From assembly GCA_017520425.1 (NCBI GenBank), contig JAFXFO010000026.1, positions 62,001 through 126,000 of the forward strand: DNA of 64,000 nt, written 5' to 3'. This document shows positions 51,103 through 60,579 of the stretch, one piece after another (the first letter of the stretch is position 1; every line of letters begins with the position of its first letter). Source of the stretch: Lachnospiraceae bacterium (lineage in GTDB: Bacteria; Bacillota; Clostridia; Lachnospirales; Lachnospiraceae). Both the position numbers and the translations under genes were made by a program. The notes beneath the pieces are model-generated. The model saw nothing but the letters and a program-made list of their open reading frames with translations. It had not been told where the DNA came from and ran no database searches.

Positions 51103-52929
51103 ATGAAAAATGATAAGAAAGACCAAAAGAAAAAGTATTCAAAGCTCAGCAGTCTGGTATGGGCCATGAAGAAGCTGGCACGGTTAGACAAACTCTTTGT
51201 ATTTTTTATTTTTGCAACAGTGCCGGTGGCAGTCATCAGTCCGTTGGTGAAATCGCTATTTTCCAAAACGTTGATTGATGAAATCGGTGCAGGGAAAAGT
51301 TTTCAGAACCTTGTGATTACAGCGGCTTTATTTATCAGTGCTATTTTTGCACTGGAATTGTTACAGAAATACATTTACTCCCGCTGCAAAGCAAGGCGAT
51401 ACTATCCCACAACCATATATCAAAATGAGATGGGCCGATTTCAGAATTATGAGACGGATTTTGAAAATACGGAGAAACAGGACTTCAAGGAGCTTTGCGG
51501 TTATGCATGGGGCGATGCATGCCAGGGGAATTGTGCAATGGAATTTCTCTGGGAGGATCTTTCCAATACATTGATTAATCTCTTTGGTATTGTTACCTTT
51601 GCCTCTTTCCTTCTTGTATTGAATCCGATTGTTTTTGCGGTAATCGGCGTGACTTCCGTATTGGCTTATATTACTACGAGCTGGCAACCGAAATATTTCG
51701 AAAAGCACAAAAAGGAGTGGGAGAAGGAAGAACGTAAGAAAAACTATCTTCAGGGGCTTTCGGATGACTTTTACAATGCCAAGGATATAAAGCTTTATGG
51801 CATGGAGAACTGGCTTGACAAGATGATGCGTGACTATCAGGCCTACCTTCTGATGTGGAATAAGCGTTGCAGTCTACGCGGCTTCTTCGCTTCAGCACTG
51901 GCGGGGCTGATGAGCTTTATCCAGAACGGCGTTGTATATGTTGTGTTGATCGGAATGTTGCTTGAAGGAGAAATCAGTGTCGGCGATTTTGTGTTTTTCT
52001 TCGGACTTGCCGGCGGAATTGCAGGATACTTGCAGGGTATCATCACCGATGTGGCTAAGCTTGGTGTCCGTGCGGATAAGATAGCGTATTACAGGGATCT
52101 CTTCGGTTATGAAAGTCGGTTTAACCGAGGCCAAGGTTGTGCATTACCGGAAGGCCCGGTGAAGATTGAACTGAAGGATGTTTGGTATAAGTACGATGGC
52201 GCGGAAGATTATACCTTAAAGGGTGTAAATCTTACCATTGAGGGTAGTGAGAGTCTTGCGTTGGTTGGTGTCAACGGTGCCGGTAAGACCACACTGATAA
52301 AGTTAATCTGCGGTATGTATACTCCTACAAAGGGAGAAATCTTAGTGAATGGAAAGCACATTGGAGATTACAATATAGAAGCATATTATTCTATGATATC
52401 GGCGGTGTTCCAGGAAATCAGGATGGTGGCATTTACCATGTTTGAATTTGTGGCAAGCGCGGATTTAGAACGTGAGACTGCAAGAGAGGATGCTATTGCG
52501 GCCATGAAGGCAGCCGGTATCTGGGAGAAGATTGAGAACCTTCCGAACGGAATGGATACCCACCTGCAGAAGGGTATTTATGATGATGGTGTGGATCTGT
52601 CAGGTGGCGAACTGCAAAAGCTGGTATTGGCACGTGCTATTTATAAAGACGGTTCCATCCTGGTACTGGATGAGCCCACAGCAGCACTGGACCCCATTGC
52701 AGAAAATAATTTGTACCTGAAATATCGGGAATTAACCGCGGGTAAGACTTCTATCTATATATCTCACCGTTTTGCGTCCACACGTTTCTGTGATCGTATC
52801 GTATTGCTGGGGGATGGTGTAATACAGGAAAGCGGAAGTCATGAAGAGCTGATGGCACAGAACGGTCAGTATGCCTACATGTTCGGTGTACAGAGTAAGT
52901 ACTATAAGGAGGGTGAAATCAATGCGTAA
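51103..52929 (+). CDS. ABC exporter subunit 1 of a heterodimeric pair
   Basis: The ATG at 51103 follows AAGGG; GTG at 51097 is an alternative. The 608-residue half-exporter has six membrane helices after a lysine-rich start and an ATPase domain with Walker A GVNGAGKTT, signature LSGGE and Walker B LVLDEPTAALD, then ISHRF. Motifs are intact. The four-base-overlap style arrangement with the next exporter gene suggests a heterodimer. Upstream LytTR genes and direct repeats suggest it is induced by the two-component system. The cargo may be a peptide or drug; none is encoded beside it. Confidence 0.9.
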   Translation: MKNDKKDQKKKYSKLSSLVWAMKKLARLDKLFVFFIFATVPVAVISPLVKSLFSKTLIDEIGAGKSFQNLVITAALFISAIFALELLQKYIYSRCKARRYYPTTIYQNEMGRFQNYETDFENTEKQDFKELCGYAWGDACQGNCAMEFLWEDLSNTLINLFGIVTFASFLLVLNPIVFAVIGVTSVLAYITTSWQPKYFEKHKKEWEKEERKKNYLQGLSDDFYNAKDIKLYGMENWLDKMMRDYQAYLLMWNKRCSLRGFFASALAGLMSFIQNGVVYVVLIGMLLEGEISVGDFVFFFGLAGGIAGYLQGIITDVAKLGVRADKIAYYRDLFGYESRFNRGQGCALPEGPVKIELKDVWYKYDGAEDYTLKGVNLTIEGSESLALVGVNGAGKTTLIKLICGMYTPTKGEILVNGKHIGDYNIEAYYSMISAVFQEIRMVAFTMFEFVASADLERETAREDAIAAMKAAGIWEKIENLPNGMDTHLQKGIYDDGVDLSGGELQKLVLARAIYKDGSILVLDEPTAALDPIAENNLYLKYRELTAGKTSIYISHRFASTRFCDRIVLLGDGVIQESGSHEELMAQNGQYAYMFGVQSKYYKEGEINA

Positions 52930-54727
52930 ATACAGTATAACAAGAAAAGCACTGCGTGTTTACGCAGCCTATAATCCTAAATATTTTCCGCTACTGTTTT
53001 TGCAGACAGTGTTCAACAATCTTGCACCGTATTTTAACCTCTGGATGTCGGCGGAGATTGTTACAGCACTTTACGAGGCACGTAGCAAGGAAGAGATATA
53101 CCGTCTGGTGCTGATTACCCTGATTGGAAATCTTTTGATCCGTGTCATCGGTGCGGCTTTGACGCGAAGTGTGAGTACACAGCTGGAGATATTAAATAAC
53201 AATGAGGCAGCAGCCTTTAACCGGAAAACCCTGTCCCTTGATTATGAAAAACTGGAAAATCCGGATATCCGTCAGCACAGACGAAATATCAAGGAGAATG
53301 CATATATTAACTATTACGGTGTGGTACATATGCGAATGGGAGTGGGTTTCATTCTGAAGGATTTGATAAGTATCGTGTTTGCACTGGTTCTTTTTGTAGA
53401 GATGGTGAGCCTGATTGCTACCATAGGATTTGGTTGGGGAAGTATATTACTCTTGGTGCTGTTGGTAGCCTCGGTGACTATGAATATCCTATGTCAGTCC
53501 CGTCATTCCAAGAAGGTGGGCGAGGCCTGGAATGAGGTGGGTAAGTTGATGCTGGATGAGAACCGGTTGGGCCGCGGTTATGACCTTAACGGTATGGACA
53601 ACCGCATTTACCGTCAGCAATTGATGATGGATAAGGTATCAATTGCAACTTCAAAACGCCATTTGGAGACTTTTACCTTTGCAAACAACACAGATGTGAA
53701 GTATTCCATTCCGGTGATGTTCTTTCAGCGTCTGTCGGAGTTTGTATCGTATCTGATTATTTGCTTTTACTGCGTATTGGGTGCGTTCCCTGTTGGTGCT
53801 GTTATCAAGTATGTAGGTTATCTGGCGAACCTGACAGGCAGTATCGGAAACCTGTTCTATTATATGCAGGAGATGGAAGTAAACGAAAAATTCCTTCAGG
53901 TATATCTGGATTATTTCGATATCAAGAACGATATGTACCAGGGCAGTTTGGCGGTAGAAAAACGTAGCGACAGGAAGTTTGATGTAGAGTTCAAGGGAGT
54001 AAACTTTCGGTATCCGGGTGCCAAGCAGTACGCTTTGAAGAACATCAACCTGAGCCTCAATGTGGGTGAACGTCTTGCGGTGGTAGGCATGAACGGTAGT
54101 GGAAAGACCACCTTTATCAAGCTTCTTTGTCGTCTGTATGATCCCACGGAAGGCGAGATTACCATGAACGATTTTAATATCCGTAAGTATGATTATCGTC
54201 AGTATCTGGACATCTTTTCTGTGGTATTTCAGGATTATCATCTGCTGGCCATGCCTTTGGGTAATAATGTGGCATCTGCCGCAAACTGGGATACAGAGAA
54301 AGCAGAGCGGTTGTTGGAGGAAGTCGGATTTGGGGAACGTTACAGTGAGATGACCAAGAAATTGGAAACACCATTGTATAAGAATTTTGATGAGGACGGA
54401 GTGAATATATCTGGAGGAGAAGCACAGAAGATTGCACTGGCAAGGGCCCTCTATAAAGATGCACCATTCATCATCTTAGATGAACCCACGGCGGCACTGG
54501 ACCCCATTGCGGAGGCTGAAATCTATGCAAGATTCGATGAGATTGTGGGTGACAAGACTGCGATCTATATCAGTCACCGTTTGTCGTCCTGTCGCTTCTG
54601 TGATAAAATTGCAGTATTCCATGAGGGTGAGATTGTTCAGGTCGGAACCCATGAGGAACTGTTGCAGGATGAGTGCGGTAAATACTATGAACTGTGGAAT
54701 GCACAGGCACAGTATTATACAACATAA
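52922..54727 (+). CDS. ABC exporter subunit 2 of a heterodimeric pair
   Basis: The ATG at 52922 follows AAGGAGGGTG and lies inside the end of subunit 1, so the two are translationally coupled. The 601-residue protein has six membrane helices and an ATPase with Walker A GMNGSGKTT, signature ISGGE and Walker B FIILDEPTAALDPIAE, followed by ISHRLS. The signature has Ile for Leu at its first position. Both subunits share the stretch DEPTAALDPIAE, consistent with duplication. A terminator with a weak T run follows. Confidence 0.9.
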   Translation: MRKYSITRKALRVYAAYNPKYFPLLFLQTVFNNLAPYFNLWMSAEIVTALYEARSKEEIYRLVLITLIGNLLIRVIGAALTRSVSTQLEILNNNEAAAFNRKTLSLDYEKLENPDIRQHRRNIKENAYINYYGVVHMRMGVGFILKDLISIVFALVLFVEMVSLIATIGFGWGSILLLVLLVASVTMNILCQSRHSKKVGEAWNEVGKLMLDENRLGRGYDLNGMDNRIYRQQLMMDKVSIATSKRHLETFTFANNTDVKYSIPVMFFQRLSEFVSYLIICFYCVLGAFPVGAVIKYVGYLANLTGSIGNLFYYMQEMEVNEKFLQVYLDYFDIKNDMYQGSLAVEKRSDRKFDVEFKGVNFRYPGAKQYALKNINLSLNVGERLAVVGMNGSGKTTFIKLLCRLYDPTEGEITMNDFNIRKYDYRQYLDIFSVVFQDYHLLAMPLGNNVASAANWDTEKAERLLEEVGFGERYSEMTKKLETPLYKNFDEDGVNISGGEAQKIALARALYKDAPFIILDEPTAALDPIAEAEIYARFDEIVGDKTAIYISHRLSSCRFCDKIAVFHEGEIVQVGTHEELLQDECGKYYELWNAQAQYYTT

Positions 54728-54763
54728 CAAAAGATTGAACCATTAGAAGAGATTGATGAAACC

Positions 54764-54790
54764 GGACCCAGGGTAGAACCTGGGTCTGTT
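54764..54790 (+). terminator. Intrinsic terminator after the ABC exporter pair
   Basis: GACCCAGG at 54765-54772 pairs with CCTGGGTC at 54779-54786. The following tract is TGTTGTG, so the T run is weak. Confidence 0.65.
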
Positions 54791-54807
54791 GTGTCTCTAT
54801 AGATTAA

Positions 54808-55416
54808 TTACTGTATATATGACATATCACTAATCTTCTTAATAAAACGCTTCCCCTCATCATTGATGAACATGCGACTAACACCACCGGCCAGGCCGAA
54901 AATTTCGGCATTGTTCAGTGTTTCTACATCTAATCCCAGAAACATGGTATGAAACACACTAAGCAAGTCCCCATGGGAGACAAGGATGATATTCTCTGCC
55001 GGACTATCCATAATCGTCTGAAAGAAGGGGAGTAGTCGGTTCCATACATCCCTACGACTTTCTGCGTCTGAAAACATTCGGTCGTCAATGGTCTTTTCCT
55101 GACATTCAATATTGTCTCTTAACCACTGCACAGACTTGCCCACACACTTGCCTAAATTGCGTTCGCGCAGTTCGGTTGTAAGAACAGGATTTATACCCAA
55201 TTGTTCTCCGATAAGTTCTGCAGTTTGCTTTGCACGCTTTAAGTCGGATGAATACATTGTAAAGTTCCAACCGGCAAATTCCTTGGCCATTTTTTCGCCG
55301 ATACGCCGGGCTTGTTCTTTGCCTAAATCGGACAGATTCCAATCGGTCCAGGAACCAACCATGCCGTTCGTGTGGTGAATGGATTGGGTGTGTTGAATAG
55401 TTATGATGGTTTTCAT
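54808..55416 (-). CDS. Histidine phosphatase family protein with altered active-site motif
   Basis: The start at 55416 follows AAGGAGTC. The 202-residue protein has the phosphoglycerate-mutase fold pattern: LSDLGKEQARRIGEKMA, YSSDLKRAKQTAELIG, LRERNLGKCVGKS, and ILVSHGDLLSVF with the second catalytic histidine. The first motif, normally LIRHGE, reads IQHTQS. The phospho-histidine is kept, but the Arg before it is Gln and the Gly after it is Thr. Loss of that Arg should weaken phosphate binding. It may have low activity or a different role. Confidence 0.8.
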   Translation of the reverse strand: MKTIITIQHTQSIHHTNGMVGSWTDWNLSDLGKEQARRIGEKMAKEFAGWNFTMYSSDLKRAKQTAELIGEQLGINPVLTTELRERNLGKCVGKSVQWLRDNIECQEKTIDDRMFSDAESRRDVWNRLLPFFQTIMDSPAENIILVSHGDLLSVFHTMFLGLDVETLNNAEIFGLAGGVSRMFINDEGKRFIKKISDMSYIQ

Positions 55417-55524
55417 GTGAGACTCCTTTCTAAACGGTGCTTTTTAGTGGAATTATATATAAAAAATTTTATGAAAATAAGACTTGATATTATATTATTT
55501 ATGTGCTATAAAATAGGCATACGG

Positions 55525-55584
55525 AAAAAGTGGTATTTTTTGTAGTTGGTGGGTTTCGGACCTGCCATTTTTTTACACTTTTTT
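55525..55584. other. Imperfect nested hairpin in a long AT-rich spacer
   Basis: AAAAAGTG at 55525-55532 is matched by CACTTTTT starting at 55576. Inside, GGTGGGT and ACCTGCC partly pair around TTCGG. T-runs flank it on both sides. It could be a terminator or a small structured RNA. The rest of 55417-55619 is AT-rich with no gene that I can support. Confidence 0.3.
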
Positions 55585-55619
55585 ATTAATTATATTATCC
55601 CTATTTCCCCATCCTCCTA

Positions 55620-55648
55620 TTGTGCAAAATCAACAACTGTGATACAAT
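55620..55648 (+). promoter_or_regulatory. Promoter of the alpha/beta hydrolase gene
   Basis: TTGTGC at 55620-55625, a 17-base spacer and TACAAT at 55643-55648, about 48 bases before the start codon. Confidence 0.7.
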
Positions 55649-55695
55649 AAAAACTGATTTTGTAAAACGATTCACTAATTAGGAGGGTAACTTTT

Positions 55696-57291
55696 ATGGC
55701 AATGATGGAAAGACCTACCGTCAGCACTATGGCTGATGGCGGCAAGTATTGGGAACATGAGTATGAGAAGTTTTACTTAAAGACTTACATACCTGCAACA
55801 GAAATCGACGGACAGGTAAATAACTATACCTTTAGAGCACCGTTGCTTTTAGTATTTGAAGAGAACAGAAAGAGCATGGATGAAGCTATTGCATTTGCAA
55901 AGGAAAGCGGACTGGCTGATATCGCTTCCGCAGTGGATTCCAGCGTACTTTTTATTTATCCTACCTGTGAAGGCGCTTGGAAGAACGCTACAGAGGATTT
56001 GTATGCGGCAATTATCGCAGAGGTAAAGATGAATCCTTACTACAAGGATGGTATCGTGGATATTACCGATTTCTTCACCCGTGAGTTTAAGGGCAGCTTC
56101 GTAAGAGGTGCTATTTTCAGAGCAGACATCTACAGCTACGGTGAGTCAGCTGATTATGTGGCAAAGAATTTATTAAAGACTTTACATGGCGAGTATTTGT
56201 GGGGACCCGGTGAAATCACTCCCGCTATGTGTTCAATGGAGAACTTAAGTGTAACTCCCGATGTACAGCGTAAGGATATTGGTATCTTAAGTGTGGGCAA
56301 TACGGATGAAATCAACGCAGCATTTGCAGGCTGTGAGAATCTGCTTGTGAAGGATGCAGCGGATTACAAGGCTGATTTCAAGGGCTTTGTACGCAAGTTT
56401 AAGATGTGGTGCGGCAATATGGAAATCGAACCCGATTTCGAAGCTATGAATATGACCGAGGAAGCAGGCAGTGTTATGGTGAAGACCTCGCCTGACCAGA
56501 GAGGTGAGTTTAAGGGTACCGAGGAGCATCCGGTAGGTTATTTTGCATATTACAACAACGATTTATTTGATAATGGTCCCGTGCCTTTGCTTATGGGCTT
56601 CCATGGCGGCGGAGACTCTACCATGTATTTGACCTTCGTATCCGGATGGTACGAGATTGCACACAGATATAATTTCTTGTATGTGCCCATTGAAAATCAT
56701 CAGAATGTACCGGCAGCTGAGGCGATTCAGGTATTGGAGCATCTGAAGCAGAAGTATAATATTGACGAAAAGCGTATTTATGCAACCGGTTTCTCCATGG
56801 GTAGCGGAAAGACCTGGGATATGTTCCAGGAGTATCCGGAAGTGTTTGCAGGACTGGCACCTGCAAGTGCATTATTCCCGATTAAGAACAATCCTTTCGG
56901 CAAATCCTTAGAGGATGGTCTGAATACCACCGTGCCTGTGCCGATTTTCTATTCCGGCGGTGAGAAGTCTCATTTAGGCGAGCTTCCTTTCCAGTCAGAA
57001 GCCGGTTTGGACAGAATCCAGTATGCTGCTGAGGTAAATAAGCTGAAAGCAAAATTTGACGTAACCTATGAAGATAAGGAAAACTGGGAGAACAAAATCT
57101 GGGGTATCAATGGTGACCGCGTGGAAGTGGTTCATGATGATTCCAGAGGAAGCGATTTGACCATTCATTACTTTGACAGTGAGGATGGCGTATGCCGTAC
57201 TGCTTTTGCAAGTATCAGTGAGCAGGTACATGAGTGCAGACATCATACCAACGAGAATGCTTGGAAGTTTATTTCCCGTTTTACCAGATAA
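55696..57291 (+). CDS. Alpha/beta hydrolase, PHB-depolymerase-like esterase
   Basis: The 531-residue protein has a C-terminal hydrolase domain from about residue 250. [14 protein letters not shown] is the oxyanion-side strand, [15 protein letters not shown] gives nucleophile Ser367, and [12 protein letters not shown] resembles the region near the acid. It looks like the esterase/PHB depolymerase group. The first 200 residues contain a second hydrolase-like pattern ([35 protein letters not shown]) without a clear nucleophile, so the protein may be a tandem with one inactive half. No signal peptide is seen, suggesting an intracellular ester substrate. TTAGGAGGGTAAC precedes the ATG. Confidence 0.75.
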   Translation: MAMMERPTVSTMADGGKYWEHEYEKFYLKTYIPATEIDGQVNNYTFRAPLLLVFEENRKSMDEAIAFAKESGLADIASAVDSSVLFIYPTCEGAWKNATEDLYAAIIAEVKMNPYYKDGIVDITDFFTREFKGSFVRGAIFRADIYSYGESADYVAKNLLKTLHGEYLWGPGEITPAMCSMENLSVTPDVQRKDIGILSVGNTDEINAAFAGCENLLVKDAADYKADFKGFVRKFKMWCGNMEIEPDFEAMNMTEEAGSVMVKTSPDQRGEFKGTEEHPVGYFAYYNNDLFDNGPVPLLMGFHGGGDSTMYLTFVSGWYEIAHRYNFLYVPIENHQNVPAAEAIQVLEHLKQKYNIDEKRIYATGFSMGSGKTWDMFQEYPEVFAGLAPASALFPIKNNPFGKSLEDGLNTTVPVPIFYSGGEKSHLGELPFQSEAGLDRIQYAAEVNKLKAKFDVTYEDKENWENKIWGINGDRVEVVHDDSRGSDLTIHYFDSEDGVCRTAFASISEQVHECRHHTNENAWKFISRFTR

Positions 57292-57302
57292 TAACGGAAA
57301 TA

Positions 57303-57347
57303 AAGGAGCATTGCAAAGGGTTTGAACCTTTGCAATGCTCCTTTTTG
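57303..57347 (+). terminator. Strong intrinsic terminator after the hydrolase gene
   Basis: GGAGCATTGCAAAGG pairs with CCTTTGCAATGCTCC around a short loop and is followed by TTTTT. The stem is 15 base pairs. Confidence 0.93.
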
Positions 57348-57408
57348 ATGACGATCGACTCTGTATAGACAATTTTACTAATTTTGTTAAATAAATAGAA
57401 AATTCCAC

Positions 57409-57437
57409 TTGCATCTATCCGACAACAGTGCTATATT
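57409..57437 (+). promoter_or_regulatory. Promoter of the HAD-methyltransferase fusion gene
   Basis: TTGCAT at 57409-57414, a 17-base spacer and TATATT at 57432-57437, about 30 bases before the start codon. Confidence 0.7.
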
Positions 57438-57466
57438 GGAAAGAAAATTTCACGGAGGAAGGACAA

Positions 57467-58840
57467 ATGTATCAGAAACCCAAGGCGATTATTGTAGATT
57501 TGGACGGAACATTACTTCGTTCAGATAAAAGCGTTTCCGAGCGTACACTGAAAGCAATAGAACAGTGCAAAAATGCAGGAATCCTTGTGATAGTGGCAAC
57601 TGCAAGATTTTGGTTTAAGGCTGAGAAATATCTGGAGTTAATAAAACCGGACTATGCTATATTGGCAGATGGTACACAGATTTTTCATAAGGATGAGATG
57701 ATTCGTGGATTTGCAATGAATGAGAAAGCTGTAAATGGTGTGATACATTCTTTAAGAGCACAGAATCTGTCCACTGAATTTGTTGTTGGTGTTGGAAAAG
57801 AATTATTATGTTCTGCGGCCGGTATTAATGAAAAGTGGCGTAAATCATATGCATTTGAAGGAGATATGAAGCAACCGGTATACAAGATTGCTGCAATGTT
57901 GGAATCAGTGGGCATGGCCGAGTGCTTGGCAGAAGATTACGACTGTCGCTTATATTCCTATCGTGATGAAAACTTATATGGATTCACGGATAAGGAATCC
58001 GGAAAGTATCAGGCAGTAAAGGATTTGGGAGAAATCTTGGGGATAGACTTGCAGGATATGGTTGCTTTCGGAGATGATGAGAATGACTACGAGATATTAC
58101 AAAATTGTGGTGTGGGAGTGGCTGTAGCGAATGCAATTCCGCAGATACTTAAGGTGGCTGATGAGGTTACAGATAGTAATGATGAAGACGGAGTGGCAAA
58201 TTATTTAGAACGATATTGCTTACGTGAAGAGTTGGTACCTTTTTGGGAAGAAACATATCAAAATATGGATACAATTACATTTTCAGAAAAACCCAATGCT
58301 ACGATAAAAGAGTTTGAGCATTTGTTTGATAAAGATTGGAATATTCTAGAGGTGGGATGCGGAGAAGGACAGAATGTATTGTATTTGGCAAAGCAGGGAT
58401 ATACAGAAGTAGATGCATTTGACATATCCGAGAACGGAATTAAGAAGCTTAGGAAAAAATGTGAAATTCAGGGCGTAGGACTGAATGCGTATGTAGATGA
58501 TTTGACCAAGTGCCGGTTGCAGAAAAAATTTGATTTGGTAATGTCATTCGGAACATTGCACTTTGTGGAAAAAGAGGGCTGGAAGCGGTTTCTTACACAG
58601 GCTAAGGAGAAGACCAATATCGGAGGCATTCATATTATGCAGATATTCACGGATGTAGTACCGGCATCACCGGATATTGCACCTTTTGCAGTAGGACTGG
58701 CAAAGGACGAAGAACTTAAGGATATTTATCAGGATTGGGAGATTTTGCAGTTTAAATCTTATGTATTTGAGGATGAACATCCTAATGTACCAAAGCATTT
58801 ACATGCTTCCAATAAGATAGTTGCCAGGAAACTTCGATAA
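57467..58840 (+). CDS. HAD-IIB phosphatase fused to a SAM-dependent methyltransferase
   Basis: The ATG at 57467 follows GGAGGAAGG; an ATG at 57428 overlaps the promoter. The 457-residue protein starts as a Cof-type HAD phosphatase: IIVDLDGTLLRSDK with the nucleophile Asp, VIVATAR, and VAFGDDENDYEIL near residue 205-215. From about residue 275 it becomes a class I methyltransferase with NILEVGCGEGQNVLYLAKQG (SAM loop) and a TehB-like LVMSFGTLHFVE. I do not know this domain pair as a standard family. It could be a repair or detoxification enzyme. A second HAD gene follows after 25 bases. Confidence 0.82.
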   Translation: MYQKPKAIIVDLDGTLLRSDKSVSERTLKAIEQCKNAGILVIVATARFWFKAEKYLELIKPDYAILADGTQIFHKDEMIRGFAMNEKAVNGVIHSLRAQNLSTEFVVGVGKELLCSAAGINEKWRKSYAFEGDMKQPVYKIAAMLESVGMAECLAEDYDCRLYSYRDENLYGFTDKESGKYQAVKDLGEILGIDLQDMVAFGDDENDYEILQNCGVGVAVANAIPQILKVADEVTDSNDEDGVANYLERYCLREELVPFWEETYQNMDTITFSEKPNATIKEFEHLFDKDWNILEVGCGEGQNVLYLAKQGYTEVDAFDISENGIKKLRKKCEIQGVGLNAYVDDLTKCRLQKKFDLVMSFGTLHFVEKEGWKRFLTQAKEKTNIGGIHIMQIFTDVVPASPDIAPFAVGLAKDEELKDIYQDWEILQFKSYVFEDEHPNVPKHLHASNKIVARKLR

Positions 58841-58865
58841 GTGTTTTTAACGACAGGAGGAAACG

Positions 58866-59576
58866 ATGTCATACAAATATATAATCTTCGATGTGGACGA
58901 TACTTTGCTGGATTATGGCAGTGCTTTTCATACTGCCCAAAGAGCGATAGCGGATTACTTAGAGGTAGAATATTCGAAAGAATATATCGCATTATCAGAA
59001 AAGCTGGGCTGGAAGGCATGGCAAGATGCCGGACTGAATGATACGGATTCGGTGGATGTTCAGAAGAATTATCATAGCTATTATTTTCAGTATTTGAGAC
59101 AGCATTACAGGGATTTGATAGAGGCATATCACGCGAATGTTAATGTAGAGGAATTGGTTGAACTATATATTGAGAGAGTTACTTCTAACAAGGTTTGCAT
59201 GGAGGAAAATACCTTGCAGGTATACAGGGAATTAGCAAGGAAGTACAAGTTGGTACTGGCCACGAATGGTATTGCTAGGATACAAAGGGAGAGGATAGAG
59301 GCATTCCTGCCTTATACTTGTAAGACCTATATTTCTGAAAATATGAATACCATCAAGCCGGCAAAAGCATTTTTTCAATACATAATAAATGATTTGGAAT
59401 GTGAGCCCAAGGAGTGCCTGATGGTAGGGGATTCCATATCAAATGATATAGTAGGTGCGCTGGACGCAGGGATGGATGTGTGCTATTATAATATCAAGAA
59501 CAAGAGTATTCCCGAGGGTATATCAGTAAACTATGAGATAACGAGTATTGAAGAAATACTTAATATCTTGGGATAA
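58866..59576 (+). CDS. HAD-IA phosphatase, YjjG-like
   Basis: The 236-residue protein has the HAD motifs IIFDVDDTLLDYGSAF (nucleophile Asp), LVLATNGIARIQRERI (motif II), IKPAKAFFQYI (motif III Lys) and MVGDSISNDIVGALDAG (motif IV). YjjG-type members dephosphorylate pyrimidine nucleotides including damaged ones. ACAGGAGGAAACG precedes the ATG. It is likely cotranscribed with the upstream HAD-methyltransferase fusion. Confidence 0.9.
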   Translation: MSYKYIIFDVDDTLLDYGSAFHTAQRAIADYLEVEYSKEYIALSEKLGWKAWQDAGLNDTDSVDVQKNYHSYYFQYLRQHYRDLIEAYHANVNVEELVELYIERVTSNKVCMEENTLQVYRELARKYKLVLATNGIARIQRERIEAFLPYTCKTYISENMNTIKPAKAFFQYIINDLECEPKECLMVGDSISNDIVGALDAGMDVCYYNIKNKSIPEGISVNYEITSIEEILNILG

Positions 59577-59619
59577 AATGTTTTTTCAGCGGAGGAACAA
59601 GGGTGAGGAAGCGAATTAG

Positions 59620-59700
59620 AAACTCGGTGCAGTTTTGAGAACTGGCAGCAGGTTGTACCGAGGTTAATAAAAGTGATGTTGTCAGGACTGCACCGTTTTA
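59620..59700 (+). ncRNA. Candidate structured leader with mutually exclusive stems
   Basis: CGGTGCAGT (59625-59633) is a perfect inverted match to ACTGCACCG (59687-59695), followed by TTTT, giving a terminator-like stem with a 53-base loop. CTCGGT (59623-59628) can instead pair with ACCGAG (59657-59662). The stretch at 59649-59662 matches 10 of 14 positions of the T-box core, but the leader is too short to hold a full T-box. The spacer 59577-59768 otherwise shows nothing certain. Confidence 0.4.
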
Positions 59701-59768
59701 AGATATGGGACAATATGGTATATTTTGAAAGGAGCAGTAGCACAAGTAATGTGCGAAGATAAAATAAT

Positions 59769-60524
59769 ATGAACGAATATTTAAAGAACTTAAATCGAAT
59801 CGAATTTGTAGTAACATGGGCGTGCACCGGAAGGTGTAAGCATTGTTCGGAAGGAGAGCATACAAATTGCGGGGAGCATTTAGATGCAGAGGTAGCTGCA
59901 CAGGCTGTTTATGATATTTGTAAGCTGTATCCCATACAGTCCTTAATGACCTTCGGCGGAGAACCATTGCTTTATCCCGAGACCGTTTGCCGGATTCATC
60001 AGGCAGCAAAGGAGATGGGGATACCCCAGAGAGATTTGATTACAAACGGGTATTTCAGCAAGGATGAGAAACGAATCAGGGAAGTGGTACATATGCTGGC
60101 GGTAAGCGGCGTAAAGGATATCTTGCTGTCCGTGGATGCCTTCCATCAGGAGACCATTCCTTTGGAACCGGTAAAGTGCTTTGCAGAGAGTGTAAAGGCG
60201 GAAGGAATTTCCTTACGATTAAGTCCGGCCTGGCTGGTAAGTAAGGAGGATGACAATCCCTACAATGTTCGTACCAAAGAAGTGATGGCAGAATTTGATT
60301 ATCTGAACATACCGGAGGGAAGCGGCAATGTGATATTCCCCAGCGGCAATGCAATCAAGTATCTGGGCGAGTATTTCAAGGAGGGTGAGCTTCCTGTAAA
60401 TCCTTACGAGGATGATCCAAAGGATATACGTGCCATCGGCTTTGACCCTAATGGGGATGTGCTTGGCAGCAATGTATATAGGAATTCCATAGTAGAGATT
60501 ATGGATGGCTATAAAGCTGAATAG
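59769..60524 (+). CDS. Radical SAM protein
   Basis: The 251-residue protein has the 4Fe-4S motif CTGRCKHC, an FGGEPLLYPE glycine strand and LLSVDAFHQE, all typical of radical SAM enzymes. It lacks a C-terminal SPASM cysteine cluster, so it is not a typical peptide-modifying member. The ATG lies in an ATGA overlap with a 7-codon mini-ORF that begins at 59749. The site directly before the start is weak; AAAGGAG lies 34 bases upstream. The reaction is unknown. A hairpin follows before the next gene. Confidence 0.88.
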   Translation: MNEYLKNLNRIEFVVTWACTGRCKHCSEGEHTNCGEHLDAEVAAQAVYDICKLYPIQSLMTFGGEPLLYPETVCRIHQAAKEMGIPQRDLITNGYFSKDEKRIREVVHMLAVSGVKDILLSVDAFHQETIPLEPVKCFAESVKAEGISLRLSPAWLVSKEDDNPYNVRTKEVMAEFDYLNIPEGSGNVIFPSGNAIKYLGEYFKEGELPVNPYEDDPKDIRAIGFDPNGDVLGSNVYRNSIVEIMDGYKAE

Positions 60525-60531
60525 TTGGTTT

Positions 60532-60558
60532 GGACCCGGAGGGAAACTCCGGGTCTTT
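60532..60558 (+). terminator. Hairpin terminator between the radical SAM and phosphoesterase genes
   Basis: GACCCGGAG at 60533-60541 pairs with CTCCGGGTC at 60547-60555 around a 5-base loop, followed by TTTAC. The T run is short, so readthrough is likely. Confidence 0.7.
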
Positions 60559-60579
60559 ACAAAAGAGGAGGTGTGAGAC

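Noticed and set aside
59649-59662. T-box riboswitch
   Set aside because: Only 10 of 14 core positions match, and about 70 bases upstream are too few for a stem I with a specifier loop. The downstream gene is not an amino-acid gene.
59769-60524. Radical SAM enzyme as the maturase of the peptide at 25948
   Set aside because: It is 33 kb away, lacks a SPASM cysteine cluster and has no leader-binding domain.
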